Below, piece after piece: positions 42,039-51,480 of a stretch of DNA of 64,000 nt. Below the pieces are notes generated by a model that had not been told where the DNA came from, searched no databases, and saw only the letters and a list, made by a program, of their open reading frames with translations. The stretch spans positions 231,301 to 295,300 of the forward strand of contig NZ_JBIWDK010000005.1 of assembly GCF_044761985.1 (NCBI RefSeq), given 5' to 3'. The stretch's first letter is position 1. Every line of letters starts with the position of its first letter. The stretch comes from Peribacillus sp044761985 (lineage in GTDB: Bacteria > Bacillota > Bacilli > Bacillales > DSM-1321). Made by a program: the position numbers and the translations under genes.

Positions 42039-42473
42039 ATGATTGAAAATGCCTATATCAAACTAGTCCCGGAGTCTGTGAAAACCAATGTCACGATTGA
42101 GGACGTGAAGGAATTACTCACCTATTACCAAATGGTCACCTCAAAAACAGGAAAGCAACTGGATTGGGACTATGATAAAAAAGCCTTTCCTTATGATATG
42201 AAAGAGCCGGATGAAATGAAGGGGAACATGATTTATTTACAGTCCAATGTCGACCGTTATCATATGATATTAATTGGGGTCGACCAAGAAATCATTCAAG
42301 ATGAGGACGGCATGGAACGGATTCAATCATATATCCAATTCACTCTTCCTGAAACAGCTACATTCGGGGATAAAGGCAAAGCTAATGAATTATGTAAATT
42401 CCTCGCAAAAAAATTGCAAGGCCAACTCCACCTCTTTAATAAACGAATCATGTATTATTATCCCAGAAAGTAA
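42039..42473 (+). CDS. DUF1885 family protein
   Basis: A 144-residue soluble protein (MIENAYIKLVPESVKTNVTI start; KQLDWDYDKKAFPYDM in the middle) that I assign to the DUF1885 family of Bacillus. A structure has been solved for a relative but no function is known. AAAAGGAGG precedes the ATG at good spacing. It is divergent from the hut operon and appears to be a single gene. Confidence 0.75.
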   Translation: MIENAYIKLVPESVKTNVTIEDVKELLTYYQMVTSKTGKQLDWDYDKKAFPYDMKEPDEMKGNMIYLQSNVDRYHMILIGVDQEIIQDEDGMERIQSYIQFTLPETATFGDKGKANELCKFLAKKLQGQLHLFNKRIMYYYPRK

Positions 42474-42809
42474 TGAACACCACTTAAGGCATTCGTATAA
42501 GGATATAGACATCTATATTAAGGATAAGTCTAAAATAGTCACAATTTCCAATCATTTTTTCTTTGGTAAGGTACGTGAAAGAATCATTATTTAATGGATG
42601 GTTATACTTCTGAAATAATAATTTATGAGCATTATTTCGAATCTCAACTTATCAAAACGGGTAGATTATTCGAAAAAGGAACCAAAAGCATTCTCCTTGA
42701 ATGCTTTTTTCTTTTGGTTACAATAATAATGAGTCATGATTATTGACCTATCAAGTGAATTAACTTAATGTTGATGGATGTATTATTTGTATTATTAGGA
42801 GGAAATGGT
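42474..42809. other. Gap with one terminator-like hairpin
   Basis: Between the DUF1885 gene and the next small gene. AAAAGCATTC (42684-42693) pairs with GAATGCTTTT (42699-42708) and runs into TTTCTTTT, a good plus-strand terminator but more than 200 bases after the last stop codon. The intervening sequence has no ORF with a ribosome site, so a long 3' end or a small RNA is possible. Confidence 0.55.
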
Positions 42810-43058
42810 TTGAAGAAACTAATCACACTCATAATATCTTTTTGGGTTCCTGGTGCTGGGCATCTATTCTTAAGCTTACATCCTAGTTGGGAATGGGCAT
42901 CAAGAGACAGAAAGCTATTTAAAAGAGGTATATTTTTTGCTTTGGCATATTTAGTGTCTTGCTTACTTGCGTTCGTTTCCATAGGGTTCATTCTTGCCCC
43001 TATTGTGATAATATGTGCAATGATTGACAGCTATAGACAAGCGAATAAGATTCTATAA
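42810..43058 (+). CDS. Small membrane protein, unknown
   Basis: An 82-residue protein, starting LKKLITLIISFWVPGAGHLF, with two hydrophobic helices (about 3-25 and 40-72) and a polar end (DSYRQANKIL). AGGAGGA lies 6 bases before the TTG at 42810, which I prefer to the ATG at 42768 with no ribosome site. The VPGAGH...L motif resembles small TM2-like or zinc-ribbon membrane proteins, but I cannot place it. A terminator follows. Confidence 0.65.
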   Translation: MKKLITLIISFWVPGAGHLFLSLHPSWEWASRDRKLFKRGIFFALAYLVSCLLAFVSIGFILAPIVIICAMIDSYRQANKIL

Positions 43059-43091
43059 AAGCAAAGTCCGGTGAACTGGTTGTTCATCATA

Positions 43092-43123
43092 AAAGGCATT
43101 CGGAATATTTCCCGAGTGCCTTT
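43092..43123 (+). terminator. Terminator after the small membrane-protein gene
   Basis: AAAGGCATTCGG pairs with CCGAGTGCCTTT (12 bp, one G-T pair), 8-base loop, followed by TTAATC. Confidence 0.8.
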
Positions 43124-43176
43124 TTAATCGCCAAGTAATAATCAATGAGACCGATTTCGAATGATTAATAGATACT

Positions 43177-44010
43177 TTATGCAGGGGTTTCTATTAATCT
43201 GGGATCAAGGAATGTGTAGCCTTTCTTTTGAAAACCATTTACGATATCTTCAATCGCGTCATGCGTCCATTTCCGATCATGCATCAATAAGTTCGCTCCA
43301 TTCGATAAATATGGACTATTTAACATGATATTCGTTAAAGCCTTATCATTTTGATACTCTTTTTCCCAATCATAGCCATAGGTCCAGTTCATAACCAACA
43401 TTTTTTCTTTTTTCGCAATTCCTTTGGAATATTCGGTATTCGTCCCGAACGGAGCCCGGATGAATTTGGGCCGCTCCCCAACGATTTCTTCTACCAAATC
43501 ATTTAATTTAACGATTTCTTTTTTTTGAACCACATCAGTCTGTTCCTTCAAGTTAACGTGAGAATATGTATGGTTCCCAATTAGGAAGCCCATATCATGG
43601 ATTTCCTTCAATATTTTTTTCTTTTCATCATCTTCAATAAAATGGCCATTCACAAAAAATATAGCTGGCACTTGAAGCTCATGGAGCGTTTTTGCAATGT
43701 CTAGTGAATATTTATCAGGTGCATCATCAAATGTCAAAAGGACAACTTTCGGATCAGCATCTTTAATTGGTTCAAATGACCAATTTGCCTCATTCAAACG
43801 ATATTGGACTTGAACCTTCTCCTCTTCTGCCTTCCCTTTTTCAATTGGTTTCTCCTGTTTCTCACTCAGCTCTACTTCTTTTTGTTCATTTTTGATATTG
43901 CTCGATGTTTCGACGTTTTTTTGATTTTTTACAGGGGTAACATCCATTCCATTACACCCCATCAATACAAGTGATATCATCGCAAACATGCACAAGGGTC
44001 TGTTAAGCAT
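43177..44010 (-). CDS. Polysaccharide deacetylase lipoprotein (NodB domain)
   Basis: A 277-residue lipoprotein: signal with lipobox LMGC (Cys19), a charged Lys/Glu-rich linker (about 30-70) and a NodB domain. Catalytic motifs are LLTFDDAP (general base and metal Asp), NHTYSHVNL (metal His pair), RAPFGTN, NWTYGYDW and LLMHD. Family members deacetylate peptidoglycan or other N-acetylglucosamine polymers outside the cell. It has all five motifs, so it should be active; the polymer is unknown. Confidence 0.88.
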   Translation of the reverse strand: MLNRPLCMFAMISLVLMGCNGMDVTPVKNQKNVETSSNIKNEQKEVELSEKQEKPIEKGKAEEEKVQVQYRLNEANWSFEPIKDADPKVVLLTFDDAPDKYSLDIAKTLHELQVPAIFFVNGHFIEDDEKKKILKEIHDMGFLIGNHTYSHVNLKEQTDVVQKKEIVKLNDLVEEIVGERPKFIRAPFGTNTEYSKGIAKKEKMLVMNWTYGYDWEKEYQNDKALTNIMLNSPYLSNGANLLMHDRKWTHDAIEDIVNGFQKKGYTFLDPRLIETPA

Positions 44011-44053
44011 AATTCCTCCATTGGTATAAGTCGCATCACGGCGTAAACCTCAT

Positions 44054-44311
44054 TCAATAAACAGGTACTAATGTTTCTAAAAGGATTTGCAATACACCAT
44101 AACAGAGTAAACTGATAACGGTGACCAGCAACGTCCTTCTATTGGATTTCAGTATCATTTTTCCGATATAAATGGCTAAATAAGAAAAGACCAAAAACAT
44201 GAATACTTTAAAAACAAAACGATCATTGACCGACAGCCATTCAACCACCGTATATCCACTCCAAACAATTAGTTGAAAAAGGATGACAAGATAATCTTTC
44301 AAGTGATCCAC
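44054..44311 (-). CDS. Small three-helix membrane protein, unknown
   Basis: An 85-residue hydrophobic protein with segments at about 6-24, 31-50 and 59-82 and a short basic loop (KSNRRT). I do not recognise it. It lies 43 bases upstream of the deacetylase on the same strand and could be cotranscribed. Confidence 0.6.
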   Translation of the reverse strand: MDHLKDYLVILFQLIVWSGYTVVEWLSVNDRFVFKVFMFLVFSYLAIYIGKMILKSNRRTLLVTVISLLCYGVLQILLETLVPVY

Positions 44312-44510
44312 CCCATTTATATGAACAATTGGCCGTTGCTTTATTTCGGCAAACTTGTTCTCAAGTCACACCGCTCCTGCTATTTTTTTATCCTATTCTA
44401 CAAATTTCAAACCTTTTTCCCTTTTAAAACGGATCATGTTCTTTTAAATATATGCCCGTCTTCACATTTCATTAAGTATTTCGGATCGGTAACATTAACT
44501 TATAACGAAA

Positions 44511-44547
44511 AAAAAGCACACTGCCCAGGAAGGGCAGTATGCTTTTT
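44511..44547 (-). terminator. pdh operon terminator
   Basis: A 16-bp stem 11 bases after pdhD, AAAAAGCATACTGCCC with GGGCAGTGTGCTTTTT on the minus strand. It is fully paired (one G-U) only in minus-strand RNA; in plus-strand RNA that pair is C-A, agreeing with use by pdhD. Confidence 0.92.
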
Positions 44548-44557
44548 GGGAAAACAA

Positions 44558-45970
44558 TTATTTGATGATATGGATAGGAGTTCCAAGGGCTACTTCAGCA
44601 GCTTCCATTGTGATTTCCCCTAAAGTTGGATGCGCATGAATTGTCATCGCGATATCTTCAGCAGTCATTCCTGCCTCGATAGCTAAACCAAGTTCTGCAA
44701 TCATATCAGAAGCGTTTGGTCCTGCGATTTGTGCTCCAATTACCAATCCGTCTTCTTTACGGGTAATAAGCTTCACAAAACCGTCCGTGCTGTTCAATGA
44801 AAGAGCACGTCCATTTGCAGCGAATGGGAATTTAGAAGCTAATGCTTCGATTCCTGCTTCTTTCGCGTCTTTTTCATTATAACCTACAGAAGCAAGTTCC
44901 GGTTCAGTGAATGCCACAGCCGGAATCGCTAGGTAGTCAATTTCAGAAGACTCGCCAGCGATAGCTTCCGCTGCGATTTTTCCTTCATAAGAAGCTTTAT
45001 GTGCTAATTGAGGTCCAGAAACGATATCACCAATCGCGTAAATGTTTTTCACATTTGTACGACATTGTTTATCAATTTCAATCAAGCCTCTGTCCGTCAT
45101 TTTGATGCCGACTTGTTCAAGACCGATTTCAGATGTATTCGGACGGCGACCTACTGTCACTAACACATAATCCGCTTCAACTTTTTTCTCTTCGCCTTTT
45201 ACTTCATAAGTAACCGTAACGCCAGTTTCAGTTTCTTCCACGCCTTTAGCAAGAGCTTTTGTAACAATTTCAGCACCTTTGTTTTTAAGGTTCTTTTTAA
45301 CTAGGGCTGCCATTTGTTTTTCAAAACCTGCAGAAAGAATTTCTTCTGTACCTTCAAGGATCGTTACTTTCGTTCCAAAGCTTGCTAATGCGCCGCTAAG
45401 CTCTGTACCAATGTACCCTCCGCCGATAACGACGATTGAACCTGGTAATTCTTCCAAAGCAAGAGCACCAGTAGAATTAAGTACACGTTTAGTATATTTA
45501 AATGACGGGATTTCGATTGGTGTAGAACCAGTTGCGATAATCGCGTTTTTAAATGTATATGTTTGAGCTGAGTCTTCATTCATGACACGGATGCTATTTT
45601 CATCTACGAAGTAAGCTTCTCCTGACACGACCTCAACTTTATTTCCTTTTAATAGGCTACTTACGCCACCTGTCAATTTATTTACAACAGATTGTTTCCA
45701 TGCTTGCACTTTAGAAAAGTCAACAGAAACCTTTTCCGCAAAGATCCCCATATCTTCTGAATGCTGAGCATTATGGAAACGGTGACCTGCTGAGATCATC
45801 GCTTTTGAAGGGATACAACCTACGTTCAAACAAACTCCGCCAATTGATCCTTTTTCAACAACTGTTACTTTTTGTCCAAGCTGTGCTGCGCGAATTGCGG
45901 CAACATACCCCCCAGGTCCTGAACCTATTACTAATGTATCTGTTTCGATCGGAAAATCTCCTACTACCAT
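44558..45970 (-). CDS. pdhD: Dihydrolipoyl dehydrogenase (E3)
   Basis: A 470-residue FAD enzyme reoxidising lipoamide with NAD. FAD binding GSGPGGYVAAIRAAQLG, the redox disulfide GGVCLNVGCIPSK (about 45-50), NAD binding VVIGGGYIGTELSGALASFG, and the C-terminal HAHPTLGE active-site His-Glu of the partner subunit are all present. Last gene of pdhABCD, 3 bases after pdhC; it probably also serves other 2-oxoacid complexes. Confidence 0.97.
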   Translation of the reverse strand: MVVGDFPIETDTLVIGSGPGGYVAAIRAAQLGQKVTVVEKGSIGGVCLNVGCIPSKAMISAGHRFHNAQHSEDMGIFAEKVSVDFSKVQAWKQSVVNKLTGGVSSLLKGNKVEVVSGEAYFVDENSIRVMNEDSAQTYTFKNAIIATGSTPIEIPSFKYTKRVLNSTGALALEELPGSIVVIGGGYIGTELSGALASFGTKVTILEGTEEILSAGFEKQMAALVKKNLKNKGAEIVTKALAKGVEETETGVTVTYEVKGEEKKVEADYVLVTVGRRPNTSEIGLEQVGIKMTDRGLIEIDKQCRTNVKNIYAIGDIVSGPQLAHKASYEGKIAAEAIAGESSEIDYLAIPAVAFTEPELASVGYNEKDAKEAGIEALASKFPFAANGRALSLNSTDGFVKLITRKEDGLVIGAQIAGPNASDMIAELGLAIEAGMTAEDIAMTIHAHPTLGEITMEAAEVALGTPIHIIK

Positions 45971-45973
45971 TGT

Positions 45974-47356
45974 TTACGCCTCCATTAACAATAATTCTGG
46001 GTCGTTCAATAACTTTTTGATGTGATTTAATGCATGCTGAGCAGTGGCCCCGTCAATAATACGGTGATCAAAGCTAAGTGATAATGCCAGAACTGGAGCG
46101 GCGATAATTTCCCCGTCGCGAACAATTGCTTTTTCGGCAATGCGTCCAATCCCTAGAATGGCAACTTCTGGATGATTGATTACAGGTGTGAACCATTGAC
46201 CGCCTGCGGAACCGATATTCGTGATGGAGCAAGAAGCGCCTTTCATTTCATTGGAAGCCAACTTACCATCACGAGCTTTCGCAGCTAATTCATTAATTTC
46301 TTGTGAAATAGCAAAAGTTGATTTTCGATCTGCATCTTTTACAACTGGAACTAACAGACCTTTTTCTGTATCTGCCGCAATTCCGATATTGTAATAGTGT
46401 TTATGGATAATCTCACTTGTTTCATCATCAAATGATGTATTAAGCATAGGAAATTCACGTAATGCACTAGTTAAGGCTTTAACAACATAAGGTAGGAATG
46501 TAAGCTTGATTCCTTTTTCTGCAGCAATATCCTTGAATTTCTTACGATGGGCAACTAGCATCGTCACATCAATTTCATCCATTAATGTAACATGAGGAGC
46601 CGTCTGTTTCGACTTAACCATTGCCTTGGCAATCGCTTTTCTCATGCCGCTCATTTTTTCGCGTGTTTCAGGGTATTGCCCTTCTGGAATTGCCACTTTC
46701 GCATTATCTTCTTTCGTATCCGAATCTATTTGTTGTGAAGCATCATCACTTTGACGAGCTGGTTCTTTTGAAGCGGATGTGCCATTTTTGAAAGCATCTA
46801 TATCTTCTTTCATGACGCGGCCATTATCTCCTGAGCCAGTAATCTCGCGAATATTTACCCCTTGTTCCCGTGCATACTTTCTAACAGAAGGCATGGCAAT
46901 GATACGTCGTGTAGGATCTGCTTCAACCTGTGGCTGAGATCCCGCCTTTGGTTGAGCTCCTGCGCCCGTTTCTTCACTATTTCCCTGAACCGGTGCAGCT
47001 TCTTTATTGACTTTCTGTCCGCCTTCAGCAGTAGCTTGAACCTGAGCTTCAGTATCTTTATCACCTTCTGCTTTCGCTTCTTCCCCATGATCCCCTTTAA
47101 ACTGAAGATCTTCATACCCAGGAGCATCAAAAGTGACAAGTACATCTCCGACTACAGCCACCGTTCCTTCTTGAACAAGAATTTCTTCAACGGTACCTTT
47201 CACCGGTGATGGAATTTCGACTACAGCTTTATCGTTCTGAACTTCACAAAGTACGTCATCTTCTTGAATCGTATCTCCTGGTTTAACAAACCATTTTACT
47301 ATTTCACCTTCGTGTATACCTTCTCCGATATCAGGGAGTCTAAATTGGAATGCCAC
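45974..47356 (-). CDS. pdhC: Pyruvate dehydrogenase E2, dihydrolipoyl acetyltransferase
   Basis: A 460-residue core protein: one lipoyl domain with the lipoyl Lys in VQNDKAVVEIPSP (about residue 43), a long Ala/Glu/Gln/Gly linker (about 85-150), the E1/E3-binding domain (MPSVRKYAREQGV), and the catalytic domain with DHRIIDGA near the C-terminus. The GTG at 47356 has AGGAGG 9 bases upstream; the TTG at 47365 abuts that site. It is separated from pdhB by an unusually long gap with hairpins. Confidence 0.96.
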   Translation of the reverse strand: MAFQFRLPDIGEGIHEGEIVKWFVKPGDTIQEDDVLCEVQNDKAVVEIPSPVKGTVEEILVQEGTVAVVGDVLVTFDAPGYEDLQFKGDHGEEAKAEGDKDTEAQVQATAEGGQKVNKEAAPVQGNSEETGAGAQPKAGSQPQVEADPTRRIIAMPSVRKYAREQGVNIREITGSGDNGRVMKEDIDAFKNGTSASKEPARQSDDASQQIDSDTKEDNAKVAIPEGQYPETREKMSGMRKAIAKAMVKSKQTAPHVTLMDEIDVTMLVAHRKKFKDIAAEKGIKLTFLPYVVKALTSALREFPMLNTSFDDETSEIIHKHYYNIGIAADTEKGLLVPVVKDADRKSTFAISQEINELAAKARDGKLASNEMKGASCSITNIGSAGGQWFTPVINHPEVAILGIGRIAEKAIVRDGEIIAAPVLALSLSFDHRIIDGATAQHALNHIKKLLNDPELLLMEA

Positions 47357-47387
47357 TGAATTCAACCTCCTATATTAAATCATACTT

Positions 47388-47407
47388 AGGGCTTTGAATA
47401 AAGCCCT
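47388..47407 (-). other. Hairpin in the pdhB-pdhC gap
   Basis: AGGGCTTT / AAAGCCCT (8 bp, GAAT loop) stands about 30 bases before pdhC. A wider dyad (TAATGAGAA at 47425-47433 with TTCTCATTA at 47462-47470) precedes it. Possible roles are mRNA processing or partial termination between the E1 and E2 genes; no strong T-run follows. Confidence 0.45.
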
Positions 47408-47477
47408 TTGTCATGTATTTCTACTAATGAGAAAGACTCTCCAAAGCCTTTACTTTCATTCTTCTCATTAAAAGTAA

Positions 47478-48455
47478 TTAGAATTTCAACACTTTTGTCG
47501 CTGTTTCGATAATATCTTTATAATTTGGAAGCCATACCGTTTCAGCCTGAGAAAATGGGAAAACTGTATCGGCAGCCGTCACTCGTAAAACGGGAGCATC
47601 CAGACTTAAAATAGCACGTTCGTTTATTTCTGCTACAACATGTGCTGCTACACCAGCTTGTTTTTGTGCTTCTTGAACGACGATGGCCCGTCCCGTTTTT
47701 TCAACAGAGGCAATAATCGTATCAATATCCAATGGAGAAACAGTACGAAGGTCGACCACTTCTACCGAATGTCCTTCTTTAGCCAATTCTTCCGCAGCCT
47801 TGATGGATTCCTGTACCATCGCACCATACGTAATAATGGATAAGTCCGTTCCTTCTCGTTTTACATCTGCTTTTCCTAATGGAATCGTATATTCTTCCTC
47901 AGGAACTTCCTGGCGGAAAGAGCGATATAATTTCATATGTTCAAGGAAAATGACAGGATCGTTGTCGCGAATGGCTGAAATCAACAAACCTTTTGCATCG
48001 TATGGAGTGGAAGGAATAACTACCTTTAATCCAGGTTGCTGGGCCATTAATCCTTCTAGACTATCCGCATGCATTTCAGGAGTATGAACACCACCGCCAA
48101 ATGGAGAGCGAATGGTAACCGGTGCATTGTAGCGACCGCCTGAACGGTAACGCATACGAGCAAGCTGTCCACTGACTGAATCCATTACTTCATAAATGAA
48201 TCCAAAGAATTGTAATTCAGGAACAGGACGGAAACCTTGTAATGAAAGACCGACTGTCAATCCACCGATGCCTGATTCTGCAAGGGGTGTATCGAAAACA
48301 CGTTCTTCACCGAACTCTTTTTGAAGATTTTCAGTCGCCCGGAACACTCCTCCATTAACGCCGACATCTTCTCCAAAAACGAGTACGTTCTCATCATTTT
48401 TAAGTTCTGTACGTAATGCATCTGTAATTGCTTGAATCATCGTCATTTGAGCCAT
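47478..48455 (-). CDS. pdhB: Pyruvate dehydrogenase E1 beta subunit
   Basis: A 325-residue transketolase-like protein (FGEDVGVNGGVFRATENLQ, then FDTPLAESGIGGLTVGLSL with the Glu that activates thiamine diphosphate, and RSPFGGGVHTPEMHADS). Forms the E1 heterotetramer with PdhA, whose stop lies 3 bases upstream. Length is normal for the family. Confidence 0.97.
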   Translation of the reverse strand: MAQMTMIQAITDALRTELKNDENVLVFGEDVGVNGGVFRATENLQKEFGEERVFDTPLAESGIGGLTVGLSLQGFRPVPELQFFGFIYEVMDSVSGQLARMRYRSGGRYNAPVTIRSPFGGGVHTPEMHADSLEGLMAQQPGLKVVIPSTPYDAKGLLISAIRDNDPVIFLEHMKLYRSFRQEVPEEEYTIPLGKADVKREGTDLSIITYGAMVQESIKAAEELAKEGHSVEVVDLRTVSPLDIDTIIASVEKTGRAIVVQEAQKQAGVAAHVVAEINERAILSLDAPVLRVTAADTVFPFSQAETVWLPNYKDIIETATKVLKF

Positions 48456-48458
48456 GGC

Positions 48459-49574
48459 TTACTTCGACTCCTTTTCTTTATAAATTTCATATTGTTCTTT
48501 TAGATTGTAAGGCATTTCTTCAAACATGATTGAAATAAGGTCTGTCACTTTTTGTTTTGGTTCTGCGTCAGCCTTTTTGATTGCTTCTTTTATATCTTCT
48601 TTTGCTTTCTCTATCGTTTCATTCTCTAAGTCTTCATTCCAAAGCTCTTTATTTTCCAAGAACTTACGAAGTCTAACAAGTGGATCCTTTTGTTCCCACT
48701 CATTATCTAAATCCGTTGTCCGGTAACGAGTTGGATCATCCCCAGCCATAGTGTGAGGTCCATAACGGTAAGTCAAGGTTTCAATCAGTGTTGGGCCTTC
48801 ACCATTTATGGCGCGCTCACGTGCTTCTTTCACTGCAGTATAAACCGCTAATGCGTCCATGCCGTCTACCTGAATGCCTGGAATACCAGCAGCCACCCCT
48901 TTTTGGGCCAATGTTTTAGCTGCAGACTGCTTATCGACAGGTGTTGAGATTGCAAACCTATTATTTTGTACAATGAATATAGCTGGCGCTTTAAATGCTC
49001 CGGCAAAGTTGATTCCTTCATAGAAATCCCCTTGTGAAGTTCCTCCATCGCCCGTATATGTTATCGCGACAGCTTTTTTACCACGTTTCTTAAGACCAAG
49101 TGCTACGCCGGCAGCTTGAATATATTGGGCGCCGATAATGATCTGTGGTGAAAGGACATTCACATCTTCCGGTATTTGATTCCCTTTAAAATGTCCTCTT
49201 GAGAATAAGAAAGCTTGCCAAAGTGGCAGGCCATGCCAAACGATTTGTGGAACATCACGATACCCTGGAAGAATGAAATCCTCTTTCTCCAAAGCAAATT
49301 GAGAAGCTATCTGAGAGGCTTCCTGCCCTGCGGTAGGTGCATAAAAACCTAATCTTCCTTGTCTGTTAAGGGAAATAGAACGTTGATCCAGTATCCGTGT
49401 ATATACCATACGGCGCATCAATTCCTGTAATTGTTCATTACTTAAGTCAGGCATTGCCGCTTCGTTCACGACTTCTCCCTCTTCATTTAAGATTTGAAAC
49501 ATTTCAAATTGTTCTTCAACTTTTTTCAGCTGATCTTGAACATTAATTTTAGCCTGTTTAGTTTTCTGAGCCAT
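48459..49574 (-). CDS. pdhA: Pyruvate dehydrogenase E1 alpha subunit
   Basis: A 371-residue thiamine-diphosphate enzyme. The ThDP/Mg motif begins GDGGTSQGDFYEGINFAG and ends in VQNN; the phosphorylation-loop region YRYGPHTMAGDDPTRYR is conserved. I start at the ATG at 49574 (MAQKTKQAKIN), matching B. subtilis, behind GAGGTG; an upstream in-frame start at 49628 would add 18 residues unlike the family. First gene of pdhABCD, which converts pyruvate to acetyl-CoA. Confidence 0.97.
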   Translation of the reverse strand: MAQKTKQAKINVQDQLKKVEEQFEMFQILNEEGEVVNEAAMPDLSNEQLQELMRRMVYTRILDQRSISLNRQGRLGFYAPTAGQEASQIASQFALEKEDFILPGYRDVPQIVWHGLPLWQAFLFSRGHFKGNQIPEDVNVLSPQIIIGAQYIQAAGVALGLKKRGKKAVAITYTGDGGTSQGDFYEGINFAGAFKAPAIFIVQNNRFAISTPVDKQSAAKTLAQKGVAAGIPGIQVDGMDALAVYTAVKEARERAINGEGPTLIETLTYRYGPHTMAGDDPTRYRTTDLDNEWEQKDPLVRLRKFLENKELWNEDLENETIEKAKEDIKEAIKKADAEPKQKVTDLISIMFEEMPYNLKEQYEIYKEKESK

Positions 49575-50207
49575 TTGGCACCTCATCCTTTCATTAAAAA
49601 GGTTAGTAATTATTATTCTATAAAGCAAAATGATTTGTCTTATAGTTTCTTCAAGTACTTATTGTTTTATTTTCCCCTTAAGCATAATCTCTCAAACAAG
49701 GGAATCATATTTATGTCTTAATCTTAAGCTGTACCAATAAAATAATCAAGAAATATGATACAAGAACTTTGGTAAATTTAGTGTACAAGATGAATTAACA
49801 TCAAGTCAATCACTTATACTTCCCCATATTCAAAATTTTATTTGTTTTATTTTCCACTAGTTGACCCTCTGTTATAGTTTTCATTATATATCTGTACTAT
49901 AAACTTTGCCACTTTTAGCTTCCGTAAGGTGCCAAAGGATAGTATTTCGCTTCAACTCCTATTCCTAAAGAATCAATCATGACCTTTATCTAAAGGCATT
50001 CTCAACTTTTGAATAGTATTGTAAAAAAACTTTATATACTTTCAATCGTCTCAACTGTTAGAATTTCTTTATTTATTTTTCCTTAGTACAGGTCAGTAAA
50101 TATTTCCGTTGAGTTTTTTCACTTTTCAACGGAAATCCGGGCATTTTATTTTCTTACCCAAACGCACATAAGGCTATGAGCAATGCCCATAGCCTTATCC
50201 CTCTTCT
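49575..50207. other. pdhA upstream region
   Basis: About 630 AT-rich bases between ykyA and pdhA. It holds the ykyA terminator (50168-50198) and a second hairpin (TTTCCGTTGA 50103-50112 with TCAACGGAAA 50126-50135). The pdhA promoter must lie here, but no -35/-10 pair stood out. No ORF with a ribosome site was seen. Confidence 0.5.
50168..50198 (-). terminator. ykyA terminator
   Basis: ATAAGGCTATG pairs perfectly with CATAGCCTTAT (11 bp, 9-base loop) 10 bases after the ykyA stop. The minus-strand tail is not strongly T-rich. Confidence 0.75.
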
Positions 50208-50873
50208 TTAATTTTTGTCAGAGTCCGTTTTTTTTATGCCTGCCGTTTCATAAAAGCTATCTTTTTCTTGATTATATTTTGTTGTTACGGCATTGAATTT
50301 CTCATTGGCTTTCACAACTTTTTCATATGTTGTATTAATTTTATCAATTTGACTTTGGAGTTCATCCATTTTTAGATCCTCTTTTTTGAATAGTTCATAT
50401 AGTTGCTTATCGTTCGCTAAGCTTTGTTGATAGGTTTTGTATACGTCCTCATATTTTTCATATCGTTCATTCATTGTCTTTTCCATTTTGACAGCTTCTT
50501 TTTTTACCTTTTGATCTTCAATTTTATCAGTTTGCCCTTCCATTTTGTCGAATTGCTTTTTCGAGGCATCCATACTCTCTTTTTCTTTTTCGATTAACTC
50601 TTCTCGTTTTTCGATATTTTTTAATGCTTCGTCGGAAAGTTCCACGATTTGGTCATACTCTTTCATCCCGAGTTTGATGATTTTTTCATATATTTCTTTT
50701 TCTTCTTTTTCCAAATCATTTAAAGGCTCTTGTTTCTCTGTAAAATTACTTTCTTTCTCAACTGTCTTGTCTAGAATTTTAACGACTCTTTCCTCAGGTG
50801 AACCGCTATTCATACATCCGGTCATCATTATGACAGAAACAAACAAAACGACGTATAGACGATAAAGCTTCAA
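50208..50873 (-). CDS. ykyA: YkyA, putative cell-wall-binding lipoprotein
   Basis: A 221-residue lipoprotein: signal LKLYRLYVVLFVSVIMMTGC, then an almost entirely helical, Lys/Glu-rich chain with coiled-coil character (EKIIKLGMKEYDQIVELSDE, with several similar segments following). YkyA is described as a putative cell-wall-binding lipoprotein; its role is unclear. The TTG at 50873 has GAGGGAG 8 bases upstream and gives the B. subtilis length; an in-frame start at 50927 does not. Divergent from the YjcZ-like gene. Confidence 0.9.
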   Translation of the reverse strand: MKLYRLYVVLFVSVIMMTGCMNSGSPEERVVKILDKTVEKESNFTEKQEPLNDLEKEEKEIYEKIIKLGMKEYDQIVELSDEALKNIEKREELIEKEKESMDASKKQFDKMEGQTDKIEDQKVKKEAVKMEKTMNERYEKYEDVYKTYQQSLANDKQLYELFKKEDLKMDELQSQIDKINTTYEKVVKANEKFNAVTTKYNQEKDSFYETAGIKKTDSDKN

Positions 50874-51089
50874 AACTAACACTCCCTCTGATCCTTCTAT
50901 TAGGATGTTTTTAAGAAATTCCCACATCTGAATTTAATAGCAGTCACTACACGCGTTCCACTACCGAAAACAGGATATTTTTCAAGTCTGGGTTAGAGCC
51001 TACACGATTCAACCCCTACCGCATAGGCTGTATTAAACCATTTCAAATCAAGATGGTTGAATCCCAAAATATAAAACGGAGGTATAATT

Positions 51090-51257
51090 ATGTATTATGG
51101 AGGTTACACCCAAGATTGTTGTTATCCAGTATCCGCTGCACCAAGTTATGGTTATGGAGGTTATGGCGGTGGCGGCGGTTGTGGTTTCGGCGGCGGCTTC
51201 GCTTTAATCGTAGTCTTATTCATACTACTGATCATTGTCGGCGCATGCTTATGCTAA
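51090..51257 (+). CDS. YjcZ-family sporulation peptide
   Basis: A 55-residue protein: a Tyr/Gly/Cys-rich N-terminal half (MYYGGYTQDCCYPVSA, then Gly-Tyr repeats and a run of Gly) followed by one hydrophobic helix (about 38-52) and CLC at the end. This is the YjcZ/YhcZ-type small sporulation protein pattern with a C-terminal membrane anchor. GGAGGT lies 7 bases before the ATG. Such proteins occur in many copies in Bacillaceae, usually under late sporulation sigma factors; I could not fix a promoter. Confidence 0.85.
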   Translation: MYYGGYTQDCCYPVSAAPSYGYGGYGGGGGCGFGGGFALIVVLFILLIIVGACLC

Positions 51258-51480
51258 ACAGATAATCACCCTCTCCCTTTACCCAAAATATCATGTAACT
51301 ACCCTTATTAAAGAAAATTATAAATGAAAATGAAAATTAAACAGCCTATAATGCCGTAAATACTATAATGATAGGGATGGTCCTTCTTCCCTATCATTGT
51401 CTCTTATATTAACTTCCGAGCATATTTTTGTTAAAATAATCCCATACATATATTTATGAAACTTAGTGGGGTGAAAGAAC

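Noticed and set aside
42274..42594. A 106-codon plus-strand ORF extending past the DUF1885 gene
   Set aside because: It begins inside that gene in another frame without a ribosome site; composition beyond the gene end is random.
51053..51265. A 70-codon plus-strand ORF rich in Arg and Trp
   Set aside because: It is the out-of-frame reading of the Gly-rich YjcZ-like gene at 51090, whose ribosome site and family pattern are clear.
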